Positions 8,710 to 18,343 of a DNA stretch of 64,000 bases are shown here, in pieces. The position numbers were made by a program, and so were the translations under genes. Below the pieces are notes generated by a model. The model was not told where the DNA came from. It worked only from the letters and a program-made list of their open reading frames with translations, and searched no databases. The number at the start of each line of letters is the position of its first letter. The stretch's first letter is position 1. This stretch comes from Flavobacterium psychrophilum (GTDB lineage Bacteria > Bacteroidota > Bacteroidia > Flavobacteriales > Flavobacteriaceae), in assembly GCA_945860385.1 (NCBI GenBank), contig CAMAQD010000009.1, forward strand, positions 1 through 64,000, written 5' to 3'.

Positions 8710-9861
8710 ATGGAGATTTTGTTGGTAATTTTAGTTTTGGTCCTGTTATCTATTGCATTGTGGCAATTGACTAAGATATTTGATTTGACTCAGGTGGGTG
8801 ATATAGATGATTCGCAGGTGGCTAATGATGGTGATAATAACACGCAAGGCTATTTGATGTTTGGATTCTTAGCATTCATCTATATTTTTTCAATCTATGG
8901 ATTGATTAAATGGGGTCCTTTAGTGCTGCATACTCCAGCTTCGAAACATGGTGAAACTGTAGATAATTTGATGAACATCACATGGGTGCTTATCTTTTTA
9001 GTCCAAGCGATAACTCAGGTATTGGTTCATTATTTTTCGTTCAAATACAGAGGTAAAAAAGAAAATAAAGCCTTGTTTTTTGCAGATAGTAATAAGCTAG
9101 AAGTGATTTGGAGTGGTATTCCTGCTGTTGTTTTAGCGCTTTTAATTGGGTATGGTTTGTATGCTTGGGTTGATATTATGTTTGTTGATGAAAATGAAGA
9201 AACTATCGAAATCGAATTGTATGCTCAACAATTCAATTGGACTGCAAGATATTCAGGTACAGACAACGTGTTGGGGAAAGCGAATGTAAGATTGATAGAA
9301 GGTGTAAATACATTAGGAGTTGATTTATCAGATCCAAATGCTCAGGATGATATTGTCGTAAAAGAACTTCATCTTCCAAAAGGTAAAAAGATACATTTCA
9401 AGATTCGTTCTCAAGACGTTTTACACTCTGCTTATTTTCCACATTTTAGAGCTCAGATGAACTGTGTGCCAGGAATGGTAACAGAGTTTGCTTTTGAACC
9501 TATTTACACTTCCGATGAATATAGAGCAATGCCTTTTATGGTAGAAAAAGTAAAAAATATTAATGCTTTACGTGAGGCCAAAAGCAAAGAACTTGTGGCT
9601 AAAGGTCTAGCCGCTCTTGATCCTTATTCTTTTGATTTTCTTTTACTTTGCAATAAAATTTGTGGTGCATCACATTACAATATGCAAATGAAAGTGATTG
9701 TGGATACTCCTGAAGATTTTAAGAAGTGGTTGAGTGATAAGCCTACTTTGGTTCAAGAAGTAAAAACGGCTAATGCTCCAAAACCAGTCGATGGTGGAGT
9801 AGGTACAGATTCTACAAAAGCCAAAGACACTGCAGCTATTGCTAAAATGGCAATGAAATAA
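8710..9861 (+). CDS. coxB: Cytochrome c oxidase subunit II
   Basis: Subunit II carries the CuA centre that receives electrons from cytochrome c or complex III. The CuA site is intact: a His in DVLHSAYFPH, then CNKICGASHYNM, which supplies two Cys, His and Met. I chose ATG 8710 because the protein then begins MEILLVILVL, a membrane segment. An upstream in-frame ATG at 8656 would add 18 poorly conserved residues. There are four hydrophobic segments (about residues 1-20, 45-67, 90-110 and 138-160) rather than the usual two. No heme motif is fused at the C terminus, so the c-type hemes must come from ActA or ActE. The tail is Lys-, Thr- and Ala-rich. Confidence 0.92.
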   Translation: MEILLVILVLVLLSIALWQLTKIFDLTQVGDIDDSQVANDGDNNTQGYLMFGFLAFIYIFSIYGLIKWGPLVLHTPASKHGETVDNLMNITWVLIFLVQAITQVLVHYFSFKYRGKKENKALFFADSNKLEVIWSGIPAVVLALLIGYGLYAWVDIMFVDENEETIEIELYAQQFNWTARYSGTDNVLGKANVRLIEGVNTLGVDLSDPNAQDDIVVKELHLPKGKKIHFKIRSQDVLHSAYFPHFRAQMNCVPGMVTEFAFEPIYTSDEYRAMPFMVEKVKNINALREAKSKELVAKGLAALDPYSFDFLLLCNKICGASHYNMQMKVIVDTPEDFKKWLSDKPTLVQEVKTANAPKPVDGGVGTDSTKAKDTAAIAKMAMK

Positions 9862-9892
9862 CTAATCAAGAAAAAATTTAAAGTAAACAGAT

Positions 9893-11683
9893 ATGTCAGC
9901 AGAAGTTCACGAACATACACACGAACACGAACACCACCATAAAGACACTTTTATTACTAAATATATTTTTAGTATAGATCATAAAATGATTGCTAAACAA
10001 TACCTTATCACAGGAATTGTAATGGGAGTCATAGGTGTATTGATGTCAATGCTTTTCAGAATGCAATTGGCTTGGCCAGAAGAGTCCTTTAAAATTTTCA
10101 ATGTTTTATTAGGTGATAAATTTGCTCCAAATGGAGTAATGGCTAATGATATTTATTTGGCCTTGGTTACTATTCACGGAACAATTATGGTTTTCTTTGT
10201 GCTAACAGCTGGATTAAGCGGAACTTTTAGTAATCTGTTGATTCCGCTTCAAATTGGTGCTCGGGATATGGCCTCTGGATTTTTGAATATGATTTCCTAT
10301 TGGTTATTCTTTTTGTCAAGTGCAATTATGCTTAGTTCTCTATTTGTTGAGGCAGGACCAGCTTCCGCAGGTTGGACAATTTATCCTCCTTTGAGTGCTT
10401 TGCCACAAGCTATACCCGGTTCTGGAACTGGAATGACACTTTGGTTGGTTTCTATGGCAATATTTATTGCGGCTTCATTGATGGGGTCTTTAAACTATAT
10501 TGTAACTGTGATCAATCTAAGAACAAAAGGAATGTCGATGACAAGATTGCCACTTACGATTTGGGCTTTCTTTGTAACGGCAATTATCGGAGTTATATCC
10601 TTTCCAGTCCTTCTTTCTGCAGCTTTATTATTGATTTTTGATAGAAGTTTTGGAACTTCATTCTTTTTATCAGATATCTATATTGCTGGAGAAGTATTGC
10701 ATTATCAAGGTGGTTCGCCAGTATTGTTTGAACATTTATTCTGGTTTTTGGGACATCCTGAGGTTTATATTATTATTTTACCTGCATTAGGTATCACATC
10801 AGAGATTATTGCAACCAACTCTCGTAAGCCAATTTTTGGATACAGAGCAATGATTATGTCTATTTTGGCAATCGCATTTTTATCTACCATCGTTTGGGGT
10901 CACCACATGTTTGTGTCGGGAATGAATCCATTCTTAGGTTCAGTATTTACGTTTACTACTTTGTTGATTGCGATTCCATCTGCTGTTAAAGCATTTAATT
11001 ACATCACAACGCTGTGGAAAGGGAATTTGCAATTGAATCCTGCTATGTTGTTCTCCATTGGTTTAGTTTCAACATTTATAACGGGTGGTTTGACAGGAAT
11101 TATTCTTGGAGACAGTACCTTAGATATTAACGTTCACGACACTTATTTCGTTGTGGCACACTTCCATTTGGTTATGGGTATATCGGCTCTTTATGGAATG
11201 TTTGCCGGAATTTATCATTGGTATCCAAAAATGTTTGGAAGAATGTTAAATAAAAATTTAGGATATGTTCACTTTTGGGTAACTGCTGTTTGTGCTTATG
11301 GAGTATTTTTTCCAATGCACTTTATCGGACTTGCTGGTTTGCCAAGACGTTATTACACCAACACTAATTTCCCATTATTCGACGATTTACAAAATGTGAA
11401 TGTTCTTATAACTACTTTTGCTTTAATTGGTGGAATATTCCAATTAGTATTTTTGTATAATTTCTTTAGTAGCATTTTCTACGGTAAAAAAGCAGTTCAA
11501 AACCCTTGGAGATCAAATACTTTAGAGTGGACAACTCCTGTAGAGCATATGCACGGAAACTGGCCAGGAGAAATTCCAGAAGTTCATCGTTGGCCTTATG
11601 ATTACAGTAATCCAGCCCACGAGGAGGATTTTGTTCCACAAAATGTGCCAATGAAAGAAGGTGAAGAAGTCCTTCATCATTAA
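9893..11683 (+). CDS. ctaD: Cytochrome c oxidase subunit I
   Basis: This is the catalytic heme-copper subunit (596 residues), which reduces oxygen and pumps protons. The family motifs are all present: HPEVYI (CuB His and the cross-linked Tyr), WGHHMF (CuB His pair), and HDTYFVVAHFHLV with the axial His residues of hemes a and a3. About twelve membrane helices follow an unusually His-rich N terminus (seven His within residues 6-16). It lies 31 bases after coxB and ends in a strong terminator. Subunit III and IV genes are not in the window after it. Together with the act operon it probably forms the alternative complex III-oxidase supercomplex known from Flavobacterium johnsoniae. Confidence 0.95.
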   Translation: MSAEVHEHTHEHEHHHKDTFITKYIFSIDHKMIAKQYLITGIVMGVIGVLMSMLFRMQLAWPEESFKIFNVLLGDKFAPNGVMANDIYLALVTIHGTIMVFFVLTAGLSGTFSNLLIPLQIGARDMASGFLNMISYWLFFLSSAIMLSSLFVEAGPASAGWTIYPPLSALPQAIPGSGTGMTLWLVSMAIFIAASLMGSLNYIVTVINLRTKGMSMTRLPLTIWAFFVTAIIGVISFPVLLSAALLLIFDRSFGTSFFLSDIYIAGEVLHYQGGSPVLFEHLFWFLGHPEVYIIILPALGITSEIIATNSRKPIFGYRAMIMSILAIAFLSTIVWGHHMFVSGMNPFLGSVFTFTTLLIAIPSAVKAFNYITTLWKGNLQLNPAMLFSIGLVSTFITGGLTGIILGDSTLDINVHDTYFVVAHFHLVMGISALYGMFAGIYHWYPKMFGRMLNKNLGYVHFWVTAVCAYGVFFPMHFIGLAGLPRRYYTNTNFPLFDDLQNVNVLITTFALIGGIFQLVFLYNFFSSIFYGKKAVQNPWRSNTLEWTTPVEHMHGNWPGEIPEVHRWPYDYSNPAHEEDFVPQNVPMKEGEEVLHH

Positions 11684-11702
11684 TCGTTTTCTAACATATT
11701 TA

Positions 11703-11733
11703 AAATGCCTTTCGTTTAGAAAGGCATTTTTTT
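11703..11733 (+). terminator. Intrinsic terminator after ctaD
   Basis: AAATGCCTTTC pairs with GAAAGGCATTT around a five-base loop, followed by seven T. From here to 12022 the DNA is AT-rich, and I see no gene or clear repeat. A weak TATATTTA at about 11980 could be a -7 element for the next gene. Confidence 0.88.
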
Positions 11734-12022
11734 ATTAATCTACTTCTTGTTGTAGTAAAATTATTTTTGACAAAGGAGAAGTCTTTTTTTCCTATTTTAC
11801 ATAAATATGACTTTGGGCTTTAAGGTGCTATACTCTTTTTAAATTGTCTAAAGTTCTACCTATGTCATTTTTCCTATAAAAGATTCGTAAGTGCCTTTAA
11901 TTGAGATTGTTTTAAATGAATTTCATTCTAAATATGATATATATCATATGTTGTTTTCTTAAATTTCGTAAATTAGTTGTATATTTAATCTACCCCAAAT
12001 TTTAATATTTAAATCTACGACT

Positions 12023-13192
12023 ATGCAAATTTTTACCAAAAACTATAAAAATTCCTCATTGGTGTTTTTATGCTTTAGTTTTCTCTTCGGTTTTTCTATG
12101 ACTGCTCAAGTCGGAATTGGTACCACAGAACCTAAATCTACTTTTGAAGTTAATGGTACTTTTGGACAAAAAGTAAGCACAATATCTATCTCTACAACAT
12201 TAGATGATACTCACGGTAGCGTTATTATTTGTAATAATGGCTCGACGGCCATCACCGTTACACTTCCTACAGCTTCAAGCTGTTCAGGTCGTGTTTATAC
12301 TATAAAACGAAATGCTACAAGTACTGCTAATATCACAATTGCAGGAACAATTGATGGTGTTACAAATTTAATTTTATTAAATCCGAGTGATGCTGTTTCG
12401 GTTTTTAGTAATGGTTCTGAATGGAAAGCAACAATTAATTCTAACTCTTCATCTTCTTGGAGTATAAACGGAAATACAGGAACAAATGCTTCATCAAACT
12501 TTGTTGGAACGAATGATGCAAAAGATTTGGTTTTAAAAACCAATAATACTTCAAGAATAAATATTGCCAGTAGTGGAATCACAAAAATAGGTGATATTTC
12601 AGGTGGAAATGATACAAAAATTGAAGCGGATGGTTCATTACTTTTTGAGGGTAATGCAACAGTTTGGGATGATTTAAGAGTGTCTGTAGATGCTGGTTCT
12701 AGTTCTGCTGCCCTTGCATATATGCCAGGTGAGGTCAGTGGTGGTCAAATCTGGTATTTTAGAGATGCCGCAGGCTTAGAAACATTGACTTTTCAAGCTC
12801 AATTACCTCATAGCTACAAAGAAGGGACTGATATTTTTCCTCATTTACATTGGACACCAAAAGCTACTAAAGCTGGAAATATTGAGTGGAACCTTGATTA
12901 TACTTGGGTAAATTATGATGCAACAACCCCTTTAGCTTTTCCTGCTACTACAACCAGCACTGTTGTTGCAACGGGGCCTTTTACAGAGAGAACTCATCAA
13001 ATTACATCTTTGACTTCAGGGAATGTTGGTTTAGTTGGTACTGGTAAAAAAGTGTCAAGTATTTTAATATGTCGATTGTGGAGAAATTCAGGAAATCCTG
13101 CTGACACATTTCAAGAAGATGCTGGTCTTTTGTCCCTTGACTTCCATTATCAAATAGATACAGTTGGAAGTCATAGCCAATATGTAAAATAG
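12023..13192 (+). CDS. Secreted protein of unknown function with phage-virion-like C-terminal half
   Basis: I do not recognise this 389-residue protein as a named gene. It has a signal peptide (about 1-29) ending before AQVGIGTTEP, a start common to secreted Bacteroidetes proteins with tail-fibre-like repeats. Residues about 50-135 form a Thr-, Ser- and Asn-rich beta-type module (TVTLPTASSCSGRVYTI). Residues about 210-389 contain QLPHSYKEGTDIFPHLHW and repeated aromatic strands. From memory, that PH.YKEGTDI.PH.HW pattern occurs in virion and tail-associated proteins of phages. No phage genes surround it. It stands alone between two terminators and has no type IX C-terminal sorting domain that I can see. 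The function is unknown; a surface or host-binding role is only inference. Confidence 0.75.
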   Translation: MQIFTKNYKNSSLVFLCFSFLFGFSMTAQVGIGTTEPKSTFEVNGTFGQKVSTISISTTLDDTHGSVIICNNGSTAITVTLPTASSCSGRVYTIKRNATSTANITIAGTIDGVTNLILLNPSDAVSVFSNGSEWKATINSNSSSSWSINGNTGTNASSNFVGTNDAKDLVLKTNNTSRINIASSGITKIGDISGGNDTKIEADGSLLFEGNATVWDDLRVSVDAGSSSAALAYMPGEVSGGQIWYFRDAAGLETLTFQAQLPHSYKEGTDIFPHLHWTPKATKAGNIEWNLDYTWVNYDATTPLAFPATTTSTVVATGPFTERTHQITSLTSGNVGLVGTGKKVSSILICRLWRNSGNPADTFQEDAGLLSLDFHYQIDTVGSHSQYVK

Positions 13193-13215
13193 AAGTATTA
13201 TCAATCTAAAATTTA

Positions 13216-13245
13216 GAATGCCTTTCTACTCGAAAGGCATTTTTA
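13216..13245 (+). terminator. Intrinsic terminator after the orphan secreted gene
   Basis: AATGCCTTTC pairs with GAAAGGCATT around a five-base loop (TACTC), followed by T residues. The stem repeats that of the terminator at 11703 almost exactly, although the loop differs. Confidence 0.85.
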
Positions 13246-13262
13246 ATTGTTCCTAACTTTGT

Positions 13263-13270
13263 TATATTTG
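13263..13270 (+). promoter_or_regulatory. Promoter -7 element of ruvB, close to the start codon
   Basis: TATATTTG is a perfect -7 element ending only four bases before the ruvB ATG at 13275. A -33 element at the usual distance would overlap the T tract of the preceding terminator and is not clear. The predicted transcript start falls at or beside the start codon. Confidence 0.55.
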
Positions 13271-13274
13271 TAGA

Positions 13275-14297
13275 ATGAATGAAAATTTAGACCCAACCAA
13301 CGACGGTTATAATCCAGAGGAACTTGATCTCGAAAAAAAATTGAGACCGCTTTCTTTTGATGATTTTGCAGGACAAGAACAAATATTAGAAAACTTGAAA
13401 GTTTTTGTTCAGGCAGCCAACCAACGAAATGAAGCACTTGATCACACCCTTTTTCACGGACCACCGGGATTAGGAAAAACTACATTGGCAAATATCTTAG
13501 CTAATGAACTGCAAGTGGGCATTAAAATCACTTCAGGACCTGTTTTAGACAAGCCGGGAGATTTAGCAGGTCTGTTGACCAATCTCGAAGAAAGAGACGT
13601 CTTGTTTATTGACGAAATTCATCGTTTGAGCCCGATTGTTGAAGAATATTTGTATTCTGCGATGGAAGATTTCAAAATCGATATTATGATTGAATCTGGA
13701 CCTAATGCTCGAACTGTCCAAATAAATCTAAATCCATTCACATTAATAGGTGCTACGACACGTTCCGGTTTGTTGACAGCTCCAATGCGTGCACGTTTCG
13801 GAATTTCCTCAAGACTACAATATTACACCACCGAACTTTTAACTACAATTGTCGAACGAAGTTCCACAATTCTCAAAATGCCCATTTCTATGGAAGCTGC
13901 AATCGAAATTGCGGGTCGAAGTAGAGGAACGCCGCGTATTGCCAATGCGTTATTGCGACGGGTTCGTGACTTTGCACAAATAAAAGGAAACGGAACCATC
14001 GACATCGAGATTGCTCGTTACGCATTAAAAGCATTAAATGTTGATGCGCACGGTTTGGACGAAATGGACAATAAAATCCTGAACACTATCATCGATAAAT
14101 TCAAAGGCGGTCCGGTTGGTTTGTCCACTTTGGCGACAGCCGTATCCGAAAGTAGTGAAACTATCGAAGAAGTTTATGAACCGTTTCTAATTCAGGAAGG
14201 ATTCATTATGCGAACACCAAGAGGTCGAGAGGTCACAGAGAAAGCATATAAGCATCTTGGAAAAGTAAAAACGAATATTCAGGGAGGTCTTTTTTAA
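13275..14297 (+). CDS. ruvB: Holliday junction branch migration DNA helicase RuvB
   Basis: RuvB is the hexameric AAA+ motor that, with RuvA, drives branch migration of Holliday junctions. The 340-residue length is normal. Walker A is GPPGLGKTT at 62-70 and Walker B includes DEIH at 113-116. A sensor I region (IGATTRSG) and arginine-finger region ([13 protein letters not shown]) follow, and the C-terminal winged helix contains RTPRGREVT. No ruvC or ruvA is adjacent, though ruvA lies 4 kb downstream. It may share a transcript with queG, which starts eight bases later. Confidence 0.96.
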   Translation: MNENLDPTNDGYNPEELDLEKKLRPLSFDDFAGQEQILENLKVFVQAANQRNEALDHTLFHGPPGLGKTTLANILANELQVGIKITSGPVLDKPGDLAGLLTNLEERDVLFIDEIHRLSPIVEEYLYSAMEDFKIDIMIESGPNARTVQINLNPFTLIGATTRSGLLTAPMRARFGISSRLQYYTTELLTTIVERSSTILKMPISMEAAIEIAGRSRGTPRIANALLRRVRDFAQIKGNGTIDIEIARYALKALNVDAHGLDEMDNKILNTIIDKFKGGPVGLSTLATAVSESSETIEEVYEPFLIQEGFIMRTPRGREVTEKAYKHLGKVKTNIQGGLF

Positions 14298-14305
14298 TCT
14301 TTTAG

Positions 14306-15232
14306 TTGATAAATAATAAAGAAAAATATTCAATTTTCATAAAATCCGAAGCCAAGCGCCTCGGGTTTTTGTCTTGTGGCATATCCAAAGCAGGGTTTTT
14401 GGAAGAAGAAGCTCCTCGATTGGAACATTGGTTAAAGAACCAAATGAACGGTCAAATGTCCTACATGGAAAATAATTTTGACAAACGTTTAAACCCAACT
14501 TTGCTTGTTGATGATGCCAAAAGTGTTGTTTCCCTCTTGTTAAATTATTATCCTTCTGAATTTCAAAATCAAGATTCCTATAAAATTTCAAAATACGCTT
14601 ACGGACAAGATTATCATTTTGTCATCAAGGAAAAACTCAAAGAATTGCTGTTCTCCATTCAATCCAATATCGGGGAAGTTTCAGGAAGAACTTTTGTAGA
14701 TTCTGCTCCAGTTTTAGACAAAGCTTGGGCGGCCAAAAGTGGTTTAGGGTGGATTGGTAAAAACAGCAATCTATTGACCCAAAAAGTAGGGTCTTTTTAT
14801 TTCATCGCAGAATTGATAATCGATTTAGATTTAGAATATGACTACGCAACAACTGATCATTGTGGTTCTTGTACTGCTTGCATAGATTCGTGTCCCACAG
14901 AAGCCATCGTTGCTCCTTATGTGGTTGACGGCAGTAAATGTATTTCCTACTTCACCATCGAACTCAAGGAAAACATTCCTCCAGAGATGAAAGGTAAGTT
15001 TGATGATTGGGTTTTTGGTTGTGATGTTTGTCAAGACGTTTGTCCATGGAATCGATTTTCGAAACCGCATAAGGAACCTCTTTTCAATCCCAATCCCGAA
15101 GCACTATCAATGTCTAAAAAACATTGGACAGAATTGACCGAGGAAACTTTTAATGCTGTCTTCAAAAACTCACCGCTTAAAAGGGCAAAATATGCTGGGA
15201 TGACGAAAAATATAACATTTTTGAAAGAGTAA
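14306..15232 (+). CDS. queG: Epoxyqueuosine reductase QueG
   Basis: QueG is a cobalamin-dependent iron-sulfur enzyme that reduces epoxyqueuosine to queuosine in tRNA, the last step of queuosine synthesis. The protein has 308 residues. Two ferredoxin-type Cys groups bind two [4Fe-4S] clusters: Cys 186, 189, 192 and 196 ([12 protein letters not shown]), and Cys 239, 242 and 246 ([10 protein letters not shown]). The N-terminal pattern [26 protein letters not shown] is typical of the family. The start is probably TTG at 14306: no in-frame ATG lies before the conserved N-terminal region, and the spacing to ruvB is only eight bases. A catalytic Asp is likely in FVDSAPVLD. Confidence 0.94.
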   Translation: MINNKEKYSIFIKSEAKRLGFLSCGISKAGFLEEEAPRLEHWLKNQMNGQMSYMENNFDKRLNPTLLVDDAKSVVSLLLNYYPSEFQNQDSYKISKYAYGQDYHFVIKEKLKELLFSIQSNIGEVSGRTFVDSAPVLDKAWAAKSGLGWIGKNSNLLTQKVGSFYFIAELIIDLDLEYDYATTDHCGSCTACIDSCPTEAIVAPYVVDGSKCISYFTIELKENIPPEMKGKFDDWVFGCDVCQDVCPWNRFSKPHKEPLFNPNPEALSMSKKHWTELTEETFNAVFKNSPLKRAKYAGMTKNITFLKE

Positions 15233-15385
15233 TTATAATTGTTTTTTCTTCTAATTACTTTTTGTGCCCCATTTTGTAAAATCTTTGATTTCTAAATGGC
15301 AATAGTTTTATTTTAAATATTTTAGAAGGATGTTGTTAAATTAATTTTTTTCCTTAATTTTATAATCAAATTAATTTATTCTATT

Positions 15386-15817
15386 ATGACAGTAAATCAA
15401 ATATTAGCAGTAAAAGGAAAAGAAGTGTATTCGGTACTGCCTTCAATCACAGTATATGATGCATTGGTAAGTATGAGCGAGAAAAATATTGGAGCTATTT
15501 TAGTAGTAGAAGACAATCTGTTGAAAGGAATCTTGTCTGAAAGAGATTATGCTCGAAAAATTGCTTTGAAAGATAAATCATCTAAGGAAACATTGGTACA
15601 CGAAATCATGGCAAGCAATGTTATAACTGTAAAACCTAGTGATGATTTGGATTATTGCATGGAATTAATGTACACCAAAAAAATCAGGCACTTACCAGTT
15701 TTAGAAAATCAAACCATTATCGGAATTATTTCTATCGGAGATGTTGTGAAATCCATAATAGATTTGCAAAAAGAAACGATAAATTATTTAGATTCCTATA
15801 TTAGCGGAAAATCATAG
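15386..15817 (+). CDS. Tandem CBS-domain protein
   Basis: This is a 143-residue soluble protein made of two CBS domains (about 5-65 and 72-130). CBS pairs usually bind adenine nucleotides and act as energy sensors. Visible signatures are ILSERDYARKI closing the first domain and a second ending GIISIGDVVKSI. There is no other domain, so the partner protein is unknown. It is monocistronic, with AT-rich DNA before it and a strong terminator after. The family call is confident; the function is not. Confidence 0.88.
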   Translation: MTVNQILAVKGKEVYSVLPSITVYDALVSMSEKNIGAILVVEDNLLKGILSERDYARKIALKDKSSKETLVHEIMASNVITVKPSDDLDYCMELMYTKKIRHLPVLENQTIIGIISIGDVVKSIIDLQKETINYLDSYISGKS

Positions 15818-15840
15818 ATTATTATCAAGGAATAGTTGAA

Positions 15841-15870
15841 ATAGCTGCAGATTTTGCAGCTATTTTTTTT
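15841..15870 (+). terminator. Intrinsic terminator after the CBS-domain gene
   Basis: ATAGCTGCA pairs with TGCAGCTAT around a short loop, followed by nine T. Confidence 0.88.
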
Positions 15871-15937
15871 TAACAGAAGTATGTGTTTTTGTATGAAAAT
15901 GAAGTCTATAAAACTGTCCTATTTCATTCAAATCTGC

Positions 15938-15945
15938 TATCTTTG
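15938..15945 (+). promoter_or_regulatory. Promoter -7 element of maeB
   Basis: TATCTTTG matches the Bacteroidetes -7 consensus. The -33 region has only a weak match. The expected transcript start near 15950 lies downstream of an in-frame ATG at 15883, which supports ATG 15970 as the real start. Confidence 0.5.
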
Positions 15946-15969
15946 GGTGTCAGAATTAAATTTAATACA

Positions 15970-18255
15970 ATGGATAAGAATAGCAAACGATTAGAAGCAT
16001 TATTATATCATGCAAAACCAACACCTGGAAAAATTCAGGTTGTACCAACAAAGAAACATGCAACCCAAAGAGATCTTTCTTTAGCCTACTCACCCGGAGT
16101 TGCTGAACCTTGTTTAGAAATAGCCAAAGACATTAATAACGTATACAAGTATACATCAAAAGGTAATCTTGTTGCCGTAATATCTAACGGAACCGCAGTT
16201 TTAGGACTTGGAGATATTGGACCTGAAGCATCAAAACCTGTGATGGAAGGAAAAGGGTTGTTGTTCAAAATCTTTGCAGGTATAGATGTATTCGATATTG
16301 AAGTTGGAACAAAAGATATTGAAGAATTCATCCAAACCGTAAAAAACATTGCGCCTACTTTTGGGGGAATCAATCTTGAAGATATAAAAGCGCCAGAATC
16401 TTTCGAAATAGAAAGAAGATTGGTCGAAGAATTAAATATTCCGGTAATGCATGACGATCAGCATGGAACAGCCATTATCTCTTCGGCAGCATTGATAAAT
16501 GCAGTAGAATTAGCAGGTAAAAAACCCGAAGATTTAAAAATGGTAGTTTCTGGAGCTGGTTCAGCCGCTTTGGCCTGTGCCAATATGTATGTTTTACTTG
16601 GGCTTAAAGTCGAAAATATTCTAATGTTTAATAGTAAGGGAGTTTTAACAAAAGACAACTCTGCCTTGTCGGAATTGCAATTGAAATATGCAACCGACAA
16701 AAAACCAATGAGCCTAGAAGAAGCTTTAGTGGGTGCGGATATATTCTTAGGTTTGTCCTCCGGAGATATTATGACGCCAAAAATGTTATTGGGAATGGCG
16801 GACAATCCAATCGTTTTTGCAATGGCAAATCCAAATCCAGAAATCGCCTATAATCTTGCTATTTCTACCCGAAAAGACATCATTATGGCGACAGGTCGTT
16901 CAGACCATCCTAATCAAGTAAATAACGTTCTCGGATTTCCTTATATTTTTAGAGGAGCATTGGATGTTCGGGCTTCAAAAATAAATGAAGAAATGAAAAT
17001 GGCAGCCGTTTATGCTCTTGCTGCTTTGGCCAAAGAAACGGTTCCTGAGCAAGTAAATATTGCTTATGGAGCAACAAAATTGACTTTTGGCCGTGATTAT
17101 ATTATTCCATCGCCTTTTGACCCTCGATTGATAACCGTCGTTGCTCCCGCAGTAGCAAGGGCTGCAATGGAGTCAGGCGTGGCTCAGAATCCTATTCAGG
17201 ATTGGAAAAAATACGAGAGTGAACTTTTAGAGCGAATGGGAAGTGATAATAAAATGGTTCGAATGATTATCAATAGAGCCAAAACTGACCCTAAAAAAAT
17301 CGTTTTTGCCGAGGCAGATCACATCGATGTGCTCAAAGCTGCTCAAGTGGTTTATGAAGAAGGAATAGGATTCCCTATTTTATTAGGGAAAAAAGATGTC
17401 ATTTTGGAATTAAAAAATGAACTTGGTTTTGATGCTGATGTTCAAATTATTGATCCAAAAACTCCAGAAGAAGTTACCAGAAGAAACAAATTTGCAAAAG
17501 CTTACTGGAAATCGAGACAAAGAAGAGGTATCTCATTGTTTGATGCACAGAATTTAATGCGAGAAAGAAATTATTTTGCAGCCATGATGGTCAATCAGGG
17601 TGAAGCAGACGCTTTGTTATCAGGTTATTCCAGAAGTTATCCTTCAGTTGTTAAGCCGATGTTGCAACTTATTGACAAAGCACCCGGAGTTTCACTTATC
17701 GCCACAACCAATATGATGATGACTAGCCGTGGGCCAATGTTTTTATCTGATACAGCTATCAATACTAACCCAACGGCAGAAGAATTGGCGAAAATTGCCA
17801 TAATGACTTCAAAAGTGGCCAAATTATTTGGAATTCCTCCCGTAATTGCAATGATTTCTTATTCTAATTTTGGTTCTTCAACAAACGATAGCGCAACTAA
17901 AGTGAGAGAGGCTGTAGAATATTTGCACAAACACCATCCTCAAATGATTATTGACGGAGAAATCCAGGCTGATTTTGCTTTAAATCCTGAAATGTTGAAA
18001 GCCAAATTTCCTTTTTCCAAACTAGCCGGTAAGAAAGTAAACACTTTAATTTTTCCAAATCTTGAATCTGCAAATATTACCTATAAACTTTTAAAAGAAT
18101 TAAACAAAGTAGATTCTATTGGACCAATTATGTTAGGAATGGGAAAACCAGTTCACATCTTTCAATTGGGCGCAAGCGTAGAAGAAATGGTAAATATGGC
18201 CGCAATTGCAGTGATTGATGCTCAGGAATTAGAAAAGAAAAAAGCAAAAAAATAA
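15970..18255 (+). CDS. maeB: NADP-dependent malic enzyme with phosphotransacetylase-like domain
   Basis: MaeB decarboxylates malate to pyruvate with NADP and supplies NADPH. From ATG 15970 the protein has 761 residues, the usual length of the two-domain form. The N-terminal malic enzyme part (about 1-430) includes LAYSPGVAEPC, the MHDDQHGTA motif and a Rossmann VVSGAGSAAL. The C-terminal part (about 430-755) is homologous to phosphotransacetylase and regulates activity in related enzymes. The longer reading frame from 15883 begins upstream of the likely transcript start, so I reject it. It has its own promoter and is followed by a hairpin. Confidence 0.95.
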   Translation: MDKNSKRLEALLYHAKPTPGKIQVVPTKKHATQRDLSLAYSPGVAEPCLEIAKDINNVYKYTSKGNLVAVISNGTAVLGLGDIGPEASKPVMEGKGLLFKIFAGIDVFDIEVGTKDIEEFIQTVKNIAPTFGGINLEDIKAPESFEIERRLVEELNIPVMHDDQHGTAIISSAALINAVELAGKKPEDLKMVVSGAGSAALACANMYVLLGLKVENILMFNSKGVLTKDNSALSELQLKYATDKKPMSLEEALVGADIFLGLSSGDIMTPKMLLGMADNPIVFAMANPNPEIAYNLAISTRKDIIMATGRSDHPNQVNNVLGFPYIFRGALDVRASKINEEMKMAAVYALAALAKETVPEQVNIAYGATKLTFGRDYIIPSPFDPRLITVVAPAVARAAMESGVAQNPIQDWKKYESELLERMGSDNKMVRMIINRAKTDPKKIVFAEADHIDVLKAAQVVYEEGIGFPILLGKKDVILELKNELGFDADVQIIDPKTPEEVTRRNKFAKAYWKSRQRRGISLFDAQNLMRERNYFAAMMVNQGEADALLSGYSRSYPSVVKPMLQLIDKAPGVSLIATTNMMMTSRGPMFLSDTAINTNPTAEELAKIAIMTSKVAKLFGIPPVIAMISYSNFGSSTNDSATKVREAVEYLHKHHPQMIIDGEIQADFALNPEMLKAKFPFSKLAGKKVNTLIFPNLESANITYKLLKELNKVDSIGPIMLGMGKPVHIFQLGASVEEMVNMAAIAVIDAQELEKKKAKK

Positions 18256-18279
18256 TATATTTTTTACTTAATAGCAGGA

Positions 18280-18314
18280 CTTATATAAATTAGGCAAAAA
18301 TTTATATAAGTTTT
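18280..18314 (+). terminator. Hairpin after maeB, possible terminator
   Basis: CTTATATAAA (18280-18289) pairs with TTTATATAAG (18301-18310) and is followed by TTTTG. The stem is AT-only and the T tract short, so termination may be weak. It lies directly upstream of the ruvA promoter and could also be a binding site. Confidence 0.4.
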
Positions 18315-18316
18315 GT

Positions 18317-18324
18317 TATATTTG
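18317..18324 (+). promoter_or_regulatory. Promoter -7 element of ruvA-sprA
   Basis: TATATTTG is a perfect -7 element 20 bases before the ruvA start. The -33 region lies in the AT-rich hairpin and has no clear TTTG. Confidence 0.5.
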
Positions 18325-18343
18325 GACACATTTATAGCATTGT

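Noticed and set aside
15883..15969. Longer maeB frame from 15883
   Set aside because: It precedes the predicted transcript start near 15950. The family start MDKNSKRLEALLYHAKP is at 15970.
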